Assembly (NCBI RefSeq): GCF_003344925.1
Contig: NZ_CP031188.1
Span: 1,796,501 to 1,860,500 of the forward strand
Source: Flavobacterium arcticum
GTDB taxonomy: Bacteria; Bacteroidota; Bacteroidia; Flavobacteriales; Flavobacteriaceae
Direction of reading: 5' to 3'
DNA length: 64,000 bases
This document shows positions 15,559-24,509 of the stretch, piece after piece; position 1 is the first letter of the stretch, and each line of letters opens with the position of its first letter. A program made the position numbers and the translations under genes. The notes beneath the pieces are model-generated. The model did not search any database and was not told the DNA's origin. It was given only the letters and a program-made list of their open reading frames with translations.

Positions 15559-16712
15559 TATTTTGAAGGTGTTACTTTGTCAATTATATTCTGTATAAAA
15601 GAGTTTTGCGGTTCGCTGTTTTTGCCTTGATATCCGGTAGCTCTATGACTAAAAATAGAATCAGCTGCTTTAAGTAATATTTCATCTTTTTTGTCTCCGG
15701 TTGTTGTGTTGTAAAAATGAAGCGCTGATGCAAAAGAATTTTGACGTAATTCATTAATTGTTTTATTATGCATAGAAGCATTATAGTTTTTAACACAAAA
15801 AGTGATTAAATAAATATTGAGTGATATTATCAAAATCCTAAAAAATATGGATTTGAAAATTTCAAGCCAAAGAATGTGTTCTCCACAATCCGAACAAATT
15901 GTGTTATATGTGCTTAATTCTATATTACCATAGCAAGAAATATCAAAGCAAAAGTTTTCTTTAATGTAGAAAATGAGACTTACAAGAAACCCTATAGATG
16001 TTACAATACCAAACAGCCACCACCGTGCATTTTTGTTATAGTTATTTGCTATCTTTCCATAAATGTCTTCTTGTTTTTCCAGTTCCAGCTTTGTATTAAC
16101 AGATTCATATCTTTCTTTCTGCTCATTTAGTTGGTGTTCTAATGAATTTTTTAAAACATCTGTTTCAGCTATTTTTCTGTTTAATAATTCACTTTGATTC
16201 TCTAACTCATTTAATTTATTTCTAATTTGTTCTGTTTTTAAAATATCTGTTTCAGCTATTTTTCTGCTTAATAGTTCATTTTCGTTTTCTAATTCACTTA
16301 ATTTATCTTTAATTTTTTGTGTTTGTGAGAAATCTATTTCTTTTAGAGATTTTTCAACTAAATTCTTTACTTTACTGTAATAAACATCTTTTAATTTTTT
16401 AAATGAATCTGTAAACCTGCTTAAACCCATATATGGATCTTGTGAACTATCCAAGAATTGTTCATATTCATAAAAGAATAGACCAATATTATTTTTTTTA
16501 GATAGCTCTTCTAATACTTTTTGATGCTCTGGATAATATTTTTGTATGTTATCAATACAATCTAATACTTCATTATTAAATTCAGTTAATTCTTTCTCAA
16601 CAAGTTTAAATAGTTCTTTTTCAACTCCGTTTCTGAACATTGTGAGATCGAGATTATTAATCATGCTTTTTACATCATTTAATCGATCTAAGAATTCGTT
16701 ATTGTTGGGCAT
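15558..16712 (-). CDS. Coiled-coil membrane protein, unknown
   Basis: A 384-residue protein without a signal peptide. Residues 1-130 are helical and charged. A 27-residue unit occurs twice in tandem (133-159 and 162-188, both with xKLxELENxxELLxRKIAETDxLK). The coiled coil runs to about 215. A transmembrane helix lies at 231-250, a loop has four cysteines (Cys255, Cys260, Cys273, Cys276; the last pair in CSDC), and a second helix lies at about 286-305. The C-terminal tail contains RQNSFASALHFYN, DEILLKAADSIF and a TGYQGK motif. The four Cys could bind zinc or form disulfides. The family is not recognised; it is an orphan between convergent terminators and may be accessory. Confidence 0.7.
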   Translation of the reverse strand: MPNNNEFLDRLNDVKSMINNLDLTMFRNGVEKELFKLVEKELTEFNNEVLDCIDNIQKYYPEHQKVLEELSKKNNIGLFFYEYEQFLDSSQDPYMGLSRFTDSFKKLKDVYYSKVKNLVEKSLKEIDFSQTQKIKDKLSELENENELLSRKIAETDILKTEQIRNKLNELENQSELLNRKIAETDVLKNSLEHQLNEQKERYESVNTKLELEKQEDIYGKIANNYNKNARWWLFGIVTSIGFLVSLIFYIKENFCFDISCYGNIELSTYNTICSDCGEHILWLEIFKSIFFRILIISLNIYLITFCVKNYNASMHNKTINELRQNSFASALHFYNTTTGDKKDEILLKAADSIFSHRATGYQGKNSEPQNSFIQNIIDKVTPSK

Positions 16713-16783
16713 AATAATTTTTTTAGTTTTCTAAATTTAATAAAAAAACAACATAATATACTTTTTATGATTCTTATGTAAAT

Positions 16784-16820
16784 ACAAAAGCCTGCTCATT
16801 TATTGTGAACAGGCTTTTGT
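16784..16820 (-). terminator. gpmI terminator
   Basis: The stem ACAAAAGCCTG / CAGGCTTTTGT (16784-16794 with 16810-16820) has a 15-nt loop. It lies 22 nt downstream of the gpmI stop codon on the minus strand. Confidence 0.6.
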
Positions 16821-16841
16821 GTTTATAAAAAGTGCTGTTTA

Positions 16842-18359
16842 TTACAGCAATGAATGCCTTGTCATAGCTTCGGGTTGTGGTATACCCATAAGTTGTAATA
16901 TGGTTGGGGCAATGTCGCCCAATACACCATCGTTTATTGTTTTTAGTTCTTTATCTACTAAAATAATAGGTACAGGGTTAGTAGTATGTGCCGTGTTAGG
17001 GCTACCATCTGGGTTTATCATAGTTTCGCAGTTACCGTGGTCGGCAATAACAATAGTGGTATAGTCATTAGCAAGTGCAGCATCAATAACTTGTTTGGTA
17101 CAGTCATCTACGGCTTCGCAGGCTTTAATTGCTGCTTCCATTACTCCTGTGTGTCCCACCATGTCGCCATTGGCAAAATTAAGGCATACAAAATCTACCT
17201 CGCCTTTTTGTAATTCTGGTACAAGTGCGTCCTTCAGCTCATAAGCACTCATTTCTGGCTGTAGGTCATAAGTAGCTACTTTTGGCGATGGACAAAGTAG
17301 GCGTTTTTCACCTTCAAAAGGCTCTTCGCGACCACCTGAAAAGAAAAAGGTAACATGCGGATATTTTTCAGTTTCTGCTATACGTATTTGTTTTTTGCCA
17401 TGTTTGGCAACTACCTCGCCCAGCGTTTCGGTAATATTATCTTTATCATATATAACATGCATACCTTTAAAGTTATCATCATAATTAGTCATGGTAACAT
17501 AGTACAGGTTCATTTTATGCATATTCTGTTCATGGATGTCAAACTGGGTTAATACCTCAGTAAGTTGTCTTCCTCTGTCAGTTCTAAAGTTAAAGAATAT
17601 AACAACATCATCCTCTTCTATAGTTGCTATAGGGTTAGTGCCATCGGTAGTCATTACTATAGGTTTAATGAACTCATCGGTAACGTCTTGGTTATAGCTT
17701 TCTTGTATGCTGTCTATAGCGTTAGTAGATGGTATGCCCAACCCGTTAACCAACAGGTCGTATGCCAGTTTTACACGTTCCCATCGCTTATCGCGATCCA
17801 TCGCGTAGTAGCGTCCTATAACAGAGGCAAGCTGTACTTTGGTGTCTTTTATATGGTTCTCTAAATCGGCAATAAAACTTATTCCTGATTTCGGGTCAAC
17901 ATCACGCCCGTCGGTAAAGGCGTGGATGTATACTTTGTCTAGTCCGTATTGTTCTGTGGCATCTACAAGTCCTTTTAAGTGCTCTATGTGCGAGTGTACT
18001 CCGCCATCAGAAACTAAACCTAATAGGTGTACTTTTTTATTGTTTTCTTTAGCGTAGGCTAATGCATCGGCTAGTGCTTTTTCTTTAATTAAAGTTTTTT
18101 CTTGTACGGCAAGGTTTATTTTAACCAAATCTTGATATACAATGCGCCCCGCACCAAGGTTCATGTGCCCAACTTCGCTGTTGCCCATTTGTCCTTCTGG
18201 CAGCCCTACGTTAAGACCATCCGTTCGTAGTGATGCACTAGGGTAGTCTTTATATAAACTGTCAATAAATGGAGTGTTGGCATTGTCTATTGCCGATACT
18301 TTTGGGTCGGGCGATTTCCCCCAGCCATCGAGTATCATCAAAATTACTTTTTTGTTCAT
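16842..18359 (-). CDS. gpmI: 2,3-BPG-independent phosphoglycerate mutase
   Basis: A 505-residue protein, the usual length for the cofactor-independent, Mn-dependent enzyme of the alkaline phosphatase superfamily. It interconverts 3- and 2-phosphoglycerate in glycolysis. Visible motifs are the N-terminal metal site MILDGWG and the serine nucleophile in GQMGNSEVGHMNLGAGR. TDGRDVDP, RYYAMDRDKRWER in the phosphate-binding region and the late metal ligands IADHGNCE are also present. It starts 12 nt after the DUF5916 gene on the same strand, an unusual pairing that probably reflects shared transcription rather than shared function. Confidence 0.97.
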   Translation of the reverse strand: MNKKVILMILDGWGKSPDPKVSAIDNANTPFIDSLYKDYPSASLRTDGLNVGLPEGQMGNSEVGHMNLGAGRIVYQDLVKINLAVQEKTLIKEKALADALAYAKENNKKVHLLGLVSDGGVHSHIEHLKGLVDATEQYGLDKVYIHAFTDGRDVDPKSGISFIADLENHIKDTKVQLASVIGRYYAMDRDKRWERVKLAYDLLVNGLGIPSTNAIDSIQESYNQDVTDEFIKPIVMTTDGTNPIATIEEDDVVIFFNFRTDRGRQLTEVLTQFDIHEQNMHKMNLYYVTMTNYDDNFKGMHVIYDKDNITETLGEVVAKHGKKQIRIAETEKYPHVTFFFSGGREEPFEGEKRLLCPSPKVATYDLQPEMSAYELKDALVPELQKGEVDFVCLNFANGDMVGHTGVMEAAIKACEAVDDCTKQVIDAALANDYTTIVIADHGNCETMINPDGSPNTAHTTNPVPIILVDKELKTINDGVLGDIAPTILQLMGIPQPEAMTRHSLL

Positions 18360-18371
18360 GATGTAAGTGTG

Positions 18372-20762
18372 TTAAATCCAGTTTTTAGCAGTATTAAAGT
18401 CGATATAATAGCGCAAGCTTACCGAAAAAATACTGTTAAGGTTGTTATTAAATAGATGATCAATATTCTTAGTGTAATTACGATTTACATACATGAAATT
18501 TCCTACGGCATTGTTTCGATACAAAAAAGATAATTGGCTACCAGGAGCAAACCACCATGTGTACGAAAGGTCTAAATTCCAGTTGTTATATGTAAAGTCT
18601 TTATTTTCATTAAAGGTACTGTTTTCAGTCAGTTCACCGTTGTTTTCGAGTGTTAAATACTCTAAATTTTCTCCATATGTCCAGTAGTGTCTTGCAGTTA
18701 AATTTATAGTCATTTTGTTGCTCACAGAGTATTTGCCTGAAAGACTGTTGGTAATAACAGTTCTATCACGACGAGTAAATACAATATCGTCACCCTCAAA
18801 AGCTACCCACCCTTTATTGTTAGTATCTAGCCCATAATTAAAACTGTATATCATTTGTAGTCTATTATTAAAACGGTAACGAGGGCTAAACTCTAGTCCG
18901 TAATAATTTCGGTTTTCTTCATCACTAATCCATATTTCAGGCTGTATATCGATAGCAAGCTTTCGATTGTAGTTTGACGAAAAATAAACATAAGCATAAA
19001 CGCTTTTAGGTATTTTTACAAAACGCCCCGAGATGCGCGGTTCGTAAAAATCATAGGTGTCAAATGGTTTTCCTTGTATACCATAGCCTATGTAATCATT
19101 TTTTCGTGTGGTAGAGCTTACGCTTAATTCTGCATAGCTATCTTGCAGTTTACCCGTGGTATTATGGAATTCAGAATATAAGTTTCCGTTTAACTGAAAT
19201 GTATTATAATGCTTTGTAGGGTTTACTATACGATAGCTGGCATTGCTTTCAAAATTGTAATAATTAGTAGTAAAAATGATACCCATGTCGTTAATGTCAA
19301 AATCTTTAGACACATAGTAGCTAGAAGCACTATACCTATATTTACCGTTTGTTTTCCCTATGTTAACGTAAGAGCTGTAGCCATTTTTGTTAACCACATC
19401 ATTAATGGTACTATATTTAAAATCGCCCGAAAGGTTATAGGTGTTAGCTTTTGTGTTGAGGTTATAAACCAAAGCACTCACATTAGCATCTCTGAAATTT
19501 TCATTTCGGGTAACATTAGTATTTACAAATGATACCGATGAGTTTTTACGGAAACGCTGGTCGAGCACTACAACACTATAATTAGTAAGCGGTTCTACAA
19601 GCTCCTTTCGGGTAGTACCTTTGGTAGTGTTTCGTACTGTGGCATACGTTCTTTCGGTAACGGCATTCATTACCCCTATACCAAGTCCTTTAGTTGTGCG
19701 CCCTGAGACTTTAAGGGCATTAATAAGGTTTACGGTGTTTGGTGTTTCTATAACTTCTTCGTTTTCTAGTAATGTAACATTACCTGATGGATGTCCGCCT
19801 ATTCTTCGGGTGTATAGTAAATCTCCTTTTGTAAATATATCTACACCTTCAGTAAAAAAAGGTCTGTTTTCATTAAACTGTTGTTCAAAAGGTCCAAGGT
19901 TAAGCACAACTTCATCAAATGCCGTTTGCCCAAAATCAGGCACTAAAATAGCATCGAGGGTAAAAGAGTCGTTAATGCCATATTTTATATCCATACCCGC
20001 TTTAAAAGTAGTCTCGGTTTTATTTTCGTTATTAGAAACATATGCCGATGAGTAAGGAATGAAAAATAATCGGGTAGGTGGTTTTATATTTTTTATACCT
20101 TCAAGCTGACCTGTTTGCACGATAGCTGACCCAATATTACGATCTACAGGATTCCAAAAAAATCGTTGTCGATTTTGGCGTACTTCTCTATAAAAATTGA
20201 GTCCCCAAAGTTGCTCTCCCTCACCAGAAAACCGAATAGCTGCGTAGGGTATCTTCATTTCGACTACCCAGCCTTCATCGGTTATTTTTACACTACTGTA
20301 CCATATACCGTCCCATGAGTAGTCTTCGTCGCTTTGTGTAGCAATACAATCCATTTGTGTACCAGCAGCACTTACAAAAAAACGAAAATCCTGCTGCCCA
20401 TCATTATAGCCGTTAATATATACACCAAAATGGTCGGCAGTTTTAAAATCATCACGCAGGGCTATTTCACGAAGTATATTTTCAGGTTTTTCATGTAGTA
20501 TTGCACCAAAATATACAGCTTCATCATCATAAAGTACTTTTACTATAGTGTTCTTTTCAGTATCTTCAACCTTACCATTATCAGGCTCATACATTATAAA
20601 CTGAGTAGCATCTTGTGCTGTGTTCCAAACATTTTCATCAAGCTTACCCTCAATAATTATTTTTTCGGTAATTCTTACCGCTGTAGTCGTTTTTTTTTGT
20701 GCTAAAACACAAGAATAAATTAACATAAAAATAATTAAAGTGCTGATTTTTAAATAGTTCAT
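18372..20762 (-). CDS. DUF5916 protein with CBM9-like N-domain
   Basis: A 796-residue exported protein with a signal peptide (about 1-21). Residues ~25-215 form a carbohydrate-binding family 9-like domain that opens with IEGKLDENVWNTA and includes YDDEAVYFGAILHE and GWVVEMKIPYAAIRF. The rest (about 225-796) is DUF5916, rich in alternating amphipathic strands and aromatic residues and ending in an aromatic-flanked strand (SVSLRYYIDF), as in outer membrane beta-barrels. The family is widespread in Bacteroidota and functionally uncharacterised; a surface binding or transport role is inferred. It is transcribed ahead of gpmI with a 12-nt gap. Confidence 0.85.
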   Translation of the reverse strand: MNYLKISTLIIFMLIYSCVLAQKKTTTAVRITEKIIIEGKLDENVWNTAQDATQFIMYEPDNGKVEDTEKNTIVKVLYDDEAVYFGAILHEKPENILREIALRDDFKTADHFGVYINGYNDGQQDFRFFVSAAGTQMDCIATQSDEDYSWDGIWYSSVKITDEGWVVEMKIPYAAIRFSGEGEQLWGLNFYREVRQNRQRFFWNPVDRNIGSAIVQTGQLEGIKNIKPPTRLFFIPYSSAYVSNNENKTETTFKAGMDIKYGINDSFTLDAILVPDFGQTAFDEVVLNLGPFEQQFNENRPFFTEGVDIFTKGDLLYTRRIGGHPSGNVTLLENEEVIETPNTVNLINALKVSGRTTKGLGIGVMNAVTERTYATVRNTTKGTTRKELVEPLTNYSVVVLDQRFRKNSSVSFVNTNVTRNENFRDANVSALVYNLNTKANTYNLSGDFKYSTINDVVNKNGYSSYVNIGKTNGKYRYSASSYYVSKDFDINDMGIIFTTNYYNFESNASYRIVNPTKHYNTFQLNGNLYSEFHNTTGKLQDSYAELSVSSTTRKNDYIGYGIQGKPFDTYDFYEPRISGRFVKIPKSVYAYVYFSSNYNRKLAIDIQPEIWISDEENRNYYGLEFSPRYRFNNRLQMIYSFNYGLDTNNKGWVAFEGDDIVFTRRDRTVITNSLSGKYSVSNKMTINLTARHYWTYGENLEYLTLENNGELTENSTFNENKDFTYNNWNLDLSYTWWFAPGSQLSFLYRNNAVGNFMYVNRNYTKNIDHLFNNNLNSIFSVSLRYYIDFNTAKNWI

Positions 20763-20926
20763 TAATCTTTGGTATAGTGTTTGCTCTATATAGGCTGAAA
20801 GTGTAAAATTAACATTTTATTAAGTGAATACAATAATAATAAATTTTATACGTTTCTGAACGAGAGATTATGGTGAAATTTGTTATGATACGCTAAAATG
20901 TTAAATATTTGATTTTAACGGTGTTG

Positions 20927-20934
20927 TAGTTTTG
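20927..20934 (+). promoter_or_regulatory. L,D-transpeptidase gene promoter element
   Basis: TAGTTTTG matches TAnnTTTG, with TTTG 15 nt upstream at 20908-20911. The ATG follows at 20986. Confidence 0.4.
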
Positions 20935-20985
20935 ATTTAACAATTCCTTTACTATTTTAGCAACCTTATAAAATACCCCACAGCT

Positions 20986-21705
20986 ATGATTAATAACTTT
21001 TTTACTTCTATTTTCTTTATATTTTTTTCTGTTACTAGTCCAACTACTACAAATACTATTTCAGCTTTAGATGTAAAAAAAGTGATTGCAACAGCTACTG
21101 AAGGTAAAGTGCTAAGTGCAGAAAGTATATATAAAAACCTTGATGCTAACTCGCTTACATTACCTGATTTTACTTGCTTTGCTAAAGCATTAAATGGTTT
21201 TAATAAACTAAAAGCACTGGGAGAAATAAAGAAAGACTTACTTACGGTTATAGACTTTAGTAAATCGTCTAACGATAAACGATTATGGATAATTGATATG
21301 GAAACCCAAACGGTGCTATACAATACTTATGTAGCTCACGGGCGCAATAGTGGTAATGAGTTTGCAACTACCTTTTCTAATACATCTAGTTCTTATAAAA
21401 GTAGTCTTGGTTTTTATGCTACTGGCGAAATATATAAAGGTAAGCACGGCGAGTCACTTCGTCTTGACGGGCTTGAGGCTGGTATTAATAGTAATGCACG
21501 TTCTCGTGCTATAGTAATGCACGCTGCTGACTATGTTAGTAAAAGTTTTATTGCTCAAAACAAAAGACTTGGTAGAAGTTTGGGATGCCCAGCGTTGCCT
21601 AACCATTTAAACAAAGAGATTATTAACCTTATTACGGGTAAATCTTGTTTGTTTATATACCACCCTACAAACAAATACTTACAAGCATCAAAGTTATTGT
21701 CATAA
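20986..21705 (+). CDS. L,D-transpeptidase family protein (YkuD_2 type)
   Basis: A 239-residue exported protein with an N-terminal hydrophobic signal (1-24). The catalytic domain of the murein L,D-transpeptidase family lies in the C-terminal two thirds. His179 sits in VMHAADYV and the nucleophile Cys201 in GRSLGCPALP, with the upstream signature SLGFYATGEIYKGKHG. Such enzymes are expected to act on peptidoglycan stem peptides, forming 3-3 cross-links or attaching proteins in the periplasm; the specific activity of this subfamily is not established. It is monocistronic, followed 2 nt later by the convergent GNAT gene. Confidence 0.87.
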   Translation: MINNFFTSIFFIFFSVTSPTTTNTISALDVKKVIATATEGKVLSAESIYKNLDANSLTLPDFTCFAKALNGFNKLKALGEIKKDLLTVIDFSKSSNDKRLWIIDMETQTVLYNTYVAHGRNSGNEFATTFSNTSSSYKSSLGFYATGEIYKGKHGESLRLDGLEAGINSNARSRAIVMHAADYVSKSFIAQNKRLGRSLGCPALPNHLNKEIINLITGKSCLFIYHPTNKYLQASKLLS

Positions 21706-21707
21706 AC

Positions 21708-22145
21708 CTATAGCTGTTTGTGCATCACATAGTGTATACCTACACCTTCAATATCAAACGGGTTACCAGTAGTATGGTAGCCCATTTTTTTATAAAAACC
21801 TACCGCAACTTCTCTTGCATTAAACCATAGTAGCTGCCCATTCTTGCTATTTGCATATCCTTCTGCTTTTTTAACAAGTTTTTCGCCCAGTCCTTTTTTT
21901 TGATGTTCTGGTAGTATTGCCATACCGCGTATCTGGAATTGTATTTTCTCTGCGAACAATTTATTTGAATTTTCGAATACAGATACTATGCCTGCAAGGC
22001 TATTGTTATCATAAATACCAAAATGTATAGTAGTGTTAAGGTCGTCATTAGGAAAAACACATGATGTTACAGGCAGTCCAGGACGTAAAACAGGTTGCCT
22101 AACGGCATAAGTTTCTATAGATTTTAGTTCTTTTATGCTTTGCAT
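21708..22145 (-). CDS. GNAT family N-acetyltransferase
   Basis: A 145-residue single-domain GNAT protein. The acetyl-CoA binding motif is visible as IRGMAILPEHQKKGLGEKLV (Q/R-x-x-G-x-G/A variant QKKGLG), and the late FYKKMGYHTTG motif is typical of the fold. The substrate is unknown. It is convergent with the L,D-transpeptidase gene with only 2 nt between the stop codons, so no room exists for separate terminators. Upstream lies the tRNA-Gly gene in divergent orientation. Confidence 0.85.
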   Translation of the reverse strand: MQSIKELKSIETYAVRQPVLRPGLPVTSCVFPNDDLNTTIHFGIYDNNSLAGIVSVFENSNKLFAEKIQFQIRGMAILPEHQKKGLGEKLVKKAEGYANSKNGQLLWFNAREVAVGFYKKMGYHTTGNPFDIEGVGIHYVMHKQL

Positions 22146-22229
22146 TACGGTTTTTAATTTTATAATGAATTAGTAATAAAATGTTTACGTTAAAGATGTT
22201 TCGAGTATTAATTTTTTTTCAAAAAAAGC

Positions 22230-22261
22230 TTGCATCTAAAAAAAGATATTGCTTATATTTG
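22230..22261 (+). promoter_or_regulatory. tRNA-Gly promoter
   Basis: TTG at 22230-22232 and TATATTTG at 22254-22261, 21 nt apart. The tRNA begins 13 nt after the -7 element, leaving room for a very short leader. Confidence 0.6.
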
Positions 22262-22273
22262 CACCACAATAAT

Positions 22274-22346
<73 letters not shown>

Positions 22347-22350
22347 CTGC

Positions 22351-22382
22351 AAAAACCCGAATCAAACGATTCGGGTTTTTTG
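22351..22382. terminator. Bidirectional terminator after tRNA-Gly
   Basis: A 13-bp stem AAAAACCCGAATC / GATTCGGGTTTTT (22351-22363 with 22368-22380) with loop AAAC and T-runs on both strands. It serves the tRNA and the convergent exonuclease gene. Confidence 0.88.
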
Positions 22383-22386
22383 GTTA

Positions 22387-22935
22387 TTAGTTGTTAAGTA
22401 TCCACCGCAATATTTTAGCTATATTCTTAGCATCATCTACACCGCGATGGTGTGTGCCTTCCAAAGGGATGTCAAGATGTTCTAAAGCACCTGCCATACC
22501 TAGCTCATGTCCTAGTCGTTGTTTTAGTGCATAAAGTGTTTTTACATTAATATGCGATGGACCAAACGGATAGCCTACTCCTGTAGCATCACATTGCTTA
22601 GTAAATTGTTTTTGGTCATAAGCACCAAAACTTGCCCAAGCCCTACTTTGCGTTAAGTATTCTTTTTTCAATATGCTACAAGCTTCTTTAAAAGGCACAG
22701 CTTCTTTATCAAGCATTTCTTGTGTTATAGTCGTAAGCTCGGTACAAAAAGGGCTTACGGTAGAACGTTCAGGTGTTACCAGTATTCCGCGATTGTCTGT
22801 AATTTCTCCTGTATGTATGTCTAGTAAACAAATACCTACTTCTATAATATCATGCACCATATCTTTGGGTACTGTGTTTTCCCAGCAGGTAGCTTCTATA
22901 TCTACCACTACTATTTTGTCTAGTTTCTTTGCCAT
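22387..22935 (-). CDS. DEDDh 3'-5' exonuclease family protein
   Basis: A 182-residue exonuclease domain protein of the KapD/ERI-1-like group. Catalytic acidic residues appear in VVVDIEATCW (Asp and Glu, near residues 12-14), with further motifs SFGAYDQKQF and the C-terminal HHRGVDDAKNIAKIL that supplies the His and last Asp. Members trim single-stranded RNA or DNA ends with two Mg ions. It is too small to carry another domain. It starts 7 nt after the pepE stop codon on the same strand, so the pair is probably one unit. The exact nucleic acid target is unknown. Confidence 0.87.
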   Translation of the reverse strand: MAKKLDKIVVVDIEATCWENTVPKDMVHDIIEVGICLLDIHTGEITDNRGILVTPERSTVSPFCTELTTITQEMLDKEAVPFKEACSILKKEYLTQSRAWASFGAYDQKQFTKQCDATGVGYPFGPSHINVKTLYALKQRLGHELGMAGALEHLDIPLEGTHHRGVDDAKNIAKILRWILNN

Positions 22936-22942
22936 ATTATTT

Positions 22943-23650
22943 TTATTTTAACCAAGATAAGTCGGTATCAGTTTCTATTTCTTCGGGTTCTTGCCCTTGT
23001 TTGAATAGTCTTGCCTGTAGTTCGCCTTTCAGGGTTATAGTACTGCCCTTAACATCCAGCCAACTCCCTTCACGTAATCCCAGCACAGGTTGTGTGTTAA
23101 ACTGATGAAACTCTTTTATTCGTGTTTCGCGTGTTTCGCCCATGTGGGTAGAGTCTGGTAACGGATCAAGATAATGTGGATTGATATTAAATGGTACTAA
23201 TCCTAGTGTTTGGAAACTCGGCGGATAAATAATAGGCATATCATTAGTGGTATTCATAGTGAGTCCGCAAATGTTACTGCCTGCGCTTGTACCGAGGTAA
23301 GGTGTACCCTGTTTTACTGCTTTTTCAATAGCGTCCATTGTACCTGTCTTGTACAATTGTGTTACGAGTAAGAAGGTGTTGCCTCCACCTGTAAAGATGC
23401 CTTCGGCTTGTTGTACTGCTTCTATAGGGTTTTCATATTCATGTATGCCTTTTACGGTAATATTTAACTTAGCAAAAACTTCGGCAGCCTTTGCGGTATA
23501 TGCTTCGTGTGTTATGCCCCCTGGGCGAGCATAAGGCACAAAAAGTAATGTGCTGCAATTTTCGAAATGTTTTTTTAGCGTAGGTAATAAATAATCTAGG
23601 TAGCTACCGCCATGTAATGTAGAGGTGCTTGCAATAATTAAATTTTTCAT
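22943..23650 (-). CDS. pepE: Peptidase E (alpha-aspartyl dipeptidase)
   Basis: A 235-residue S51-family dipeptidase, the usual size for PepE, which cleaves dipeptides with N-terminal aspartate. The nucleophile Ser is in LGTSAGSNICG, the oxyanion region in FTGGGNTFLLVTQL and a likely catalytic His in INPHYLDP. It is a cytosolic enzyme with no signal peptide. It is the first gene of a two-gene minus-strand unit with the DEDDh exonuclease gene (7-nt gap). Confidence 0.92.
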   Translation of the reverse strand: MKNLIIASTSTLHGGSYLDYLLPTLKKHFENCSTLLFVPYARPGGITHEAYTAKAAEVFAKLNITVKGIHEYENPIEAVQQAEGIFTGGGNTFLLVTQLYKTGTMDAIEKAVKQGTPYLGTSAGSNICGLTMNTTNDMPIIYPPSFQTLGLVPFNINPHYLDPLPDSTHMGETRETRIKEFHQFNTQPVLGLREGSWLDVKGSTITLKGELQARLFKQGQEPEEIETDTDLSWLK

Positions 23651-23795
23651 TCGTTTGTTGTAAAAGTAATAAAAGGTAAAGTTACAAAGATTTGATGCAG
23701 TAGGCGGTATGTTTTTTGAGGAGTAATTAACAGTAATATTTCACTATTTGTCTTACCTTAGTTATAGCATCAATCAATTAAAAAATTATACTTTT

Positions 23796-24509
23796 TTGAA
23801 AAATATTCTTCTATTAGTAATTTTTGTGGTCTGTCCCGTTGTATTAAATGCACAGGAGCGTGTACCGCTTAATGGTCGTGTACAAGTAAGCGATGCGGGT
23901 CTTAATGGTGTTTTTGTCATTAATACCACTGCCGCTATCGAAATAAAGACAGATGCCAATGGAAATTTTACTATTGATGCACAGTCTGGAGATGAATTGG
24001 TAATATACAGCCCGAATATTACCACCCGCAAGTTTAAATTAAACGAACAGTCATTTGATAATCAACCCTTAGTTATAACAGTTAACGCACAAGCCTATGA
24101 GCTTGATGAGGTAGTAATGGACAGGGACAGGTCTATAGATGAGGTTTCTTTAGGACTAGTGCCTAAAGACCAAAAACAATATACTGTTGCCGAAAGAAGG
24201 GTTTTTGCAGCAACAAGCGGTTTATTAGACCCGTTAATAAATGCGATAACGGGACGTACAAAAATGCTTAAAAAAGAGCTTGAAACAGAACGAAAACAAC
24301 AGATGCTAGATAACTTGCGCGGTATATGTACAGAAGAAGAGATTATTAAAGAGATGAAAATACCTATAGCGTATGTAGAGGGGTTTTTATATTATACTGT
24401 AGAAGACCCCGAGCTTTCTCAGGCTATGAAAGAAGGTAATAATGCGGCAGCCCGTTTTTTATTAAATGGTATTGCTGCTAAATATTTAAAGTTACTTAAA
24501 GATGAATAG
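23796..24509 (+). CDS. Secreted CarboxypepD_reg-like protein, paralogue 1
   Basis: A TTG at 23796 gives a textbook signal peptide (MKNILLLVIFVVCPVVLNAQ); the frame extends to 23748 but that adds residues that spoil the signal. After cleavage comes a carboxypeptidase regulatory-like beta-sandwich (about 25-105: PLNGRVQV, TDANGNFTIDAQSGDELVIYSP, QAYELDEVVM), the domain seen at the N-terminus of SusC/TonB receptors but here stand-alone. A helical C-terminal region (about 150-237) contains GRTKMLKKELETER. Its function is unknown. It is 8 nt overlapped by a downstream paralogue with the same layout. Confidence 0.75.
   Translation: MKNILLLVIFVVCPVVLNAQERVPLNGRVQVSDAGLNGVFVINTTAAIEIKTDANGNFTIDAQSGDELVIYSPNITTRKFKLNEQSFDNQPLVITVNAQAYELDEVVMDRDRSIDEVSLGLVPKDQKQYTVAERRVFAATSGLLDPLINAITGRTKMLKKELETERKQQMLDNLRGICTEEEIIKEMKIPIAYVEGFLYYTVEDPELSQAMKEGNNAAARFLLNGIAAKYLKLLKDE

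Noticed and set aside
20952..21323. Long open frame on the minus strand opposite the L,D-transpeptidase gene
   Set aside because: It overlaps a gene with intact catalytic motifs and a signal peptide, has no family features, and its length reflects the low-stop content of the opposite strand.
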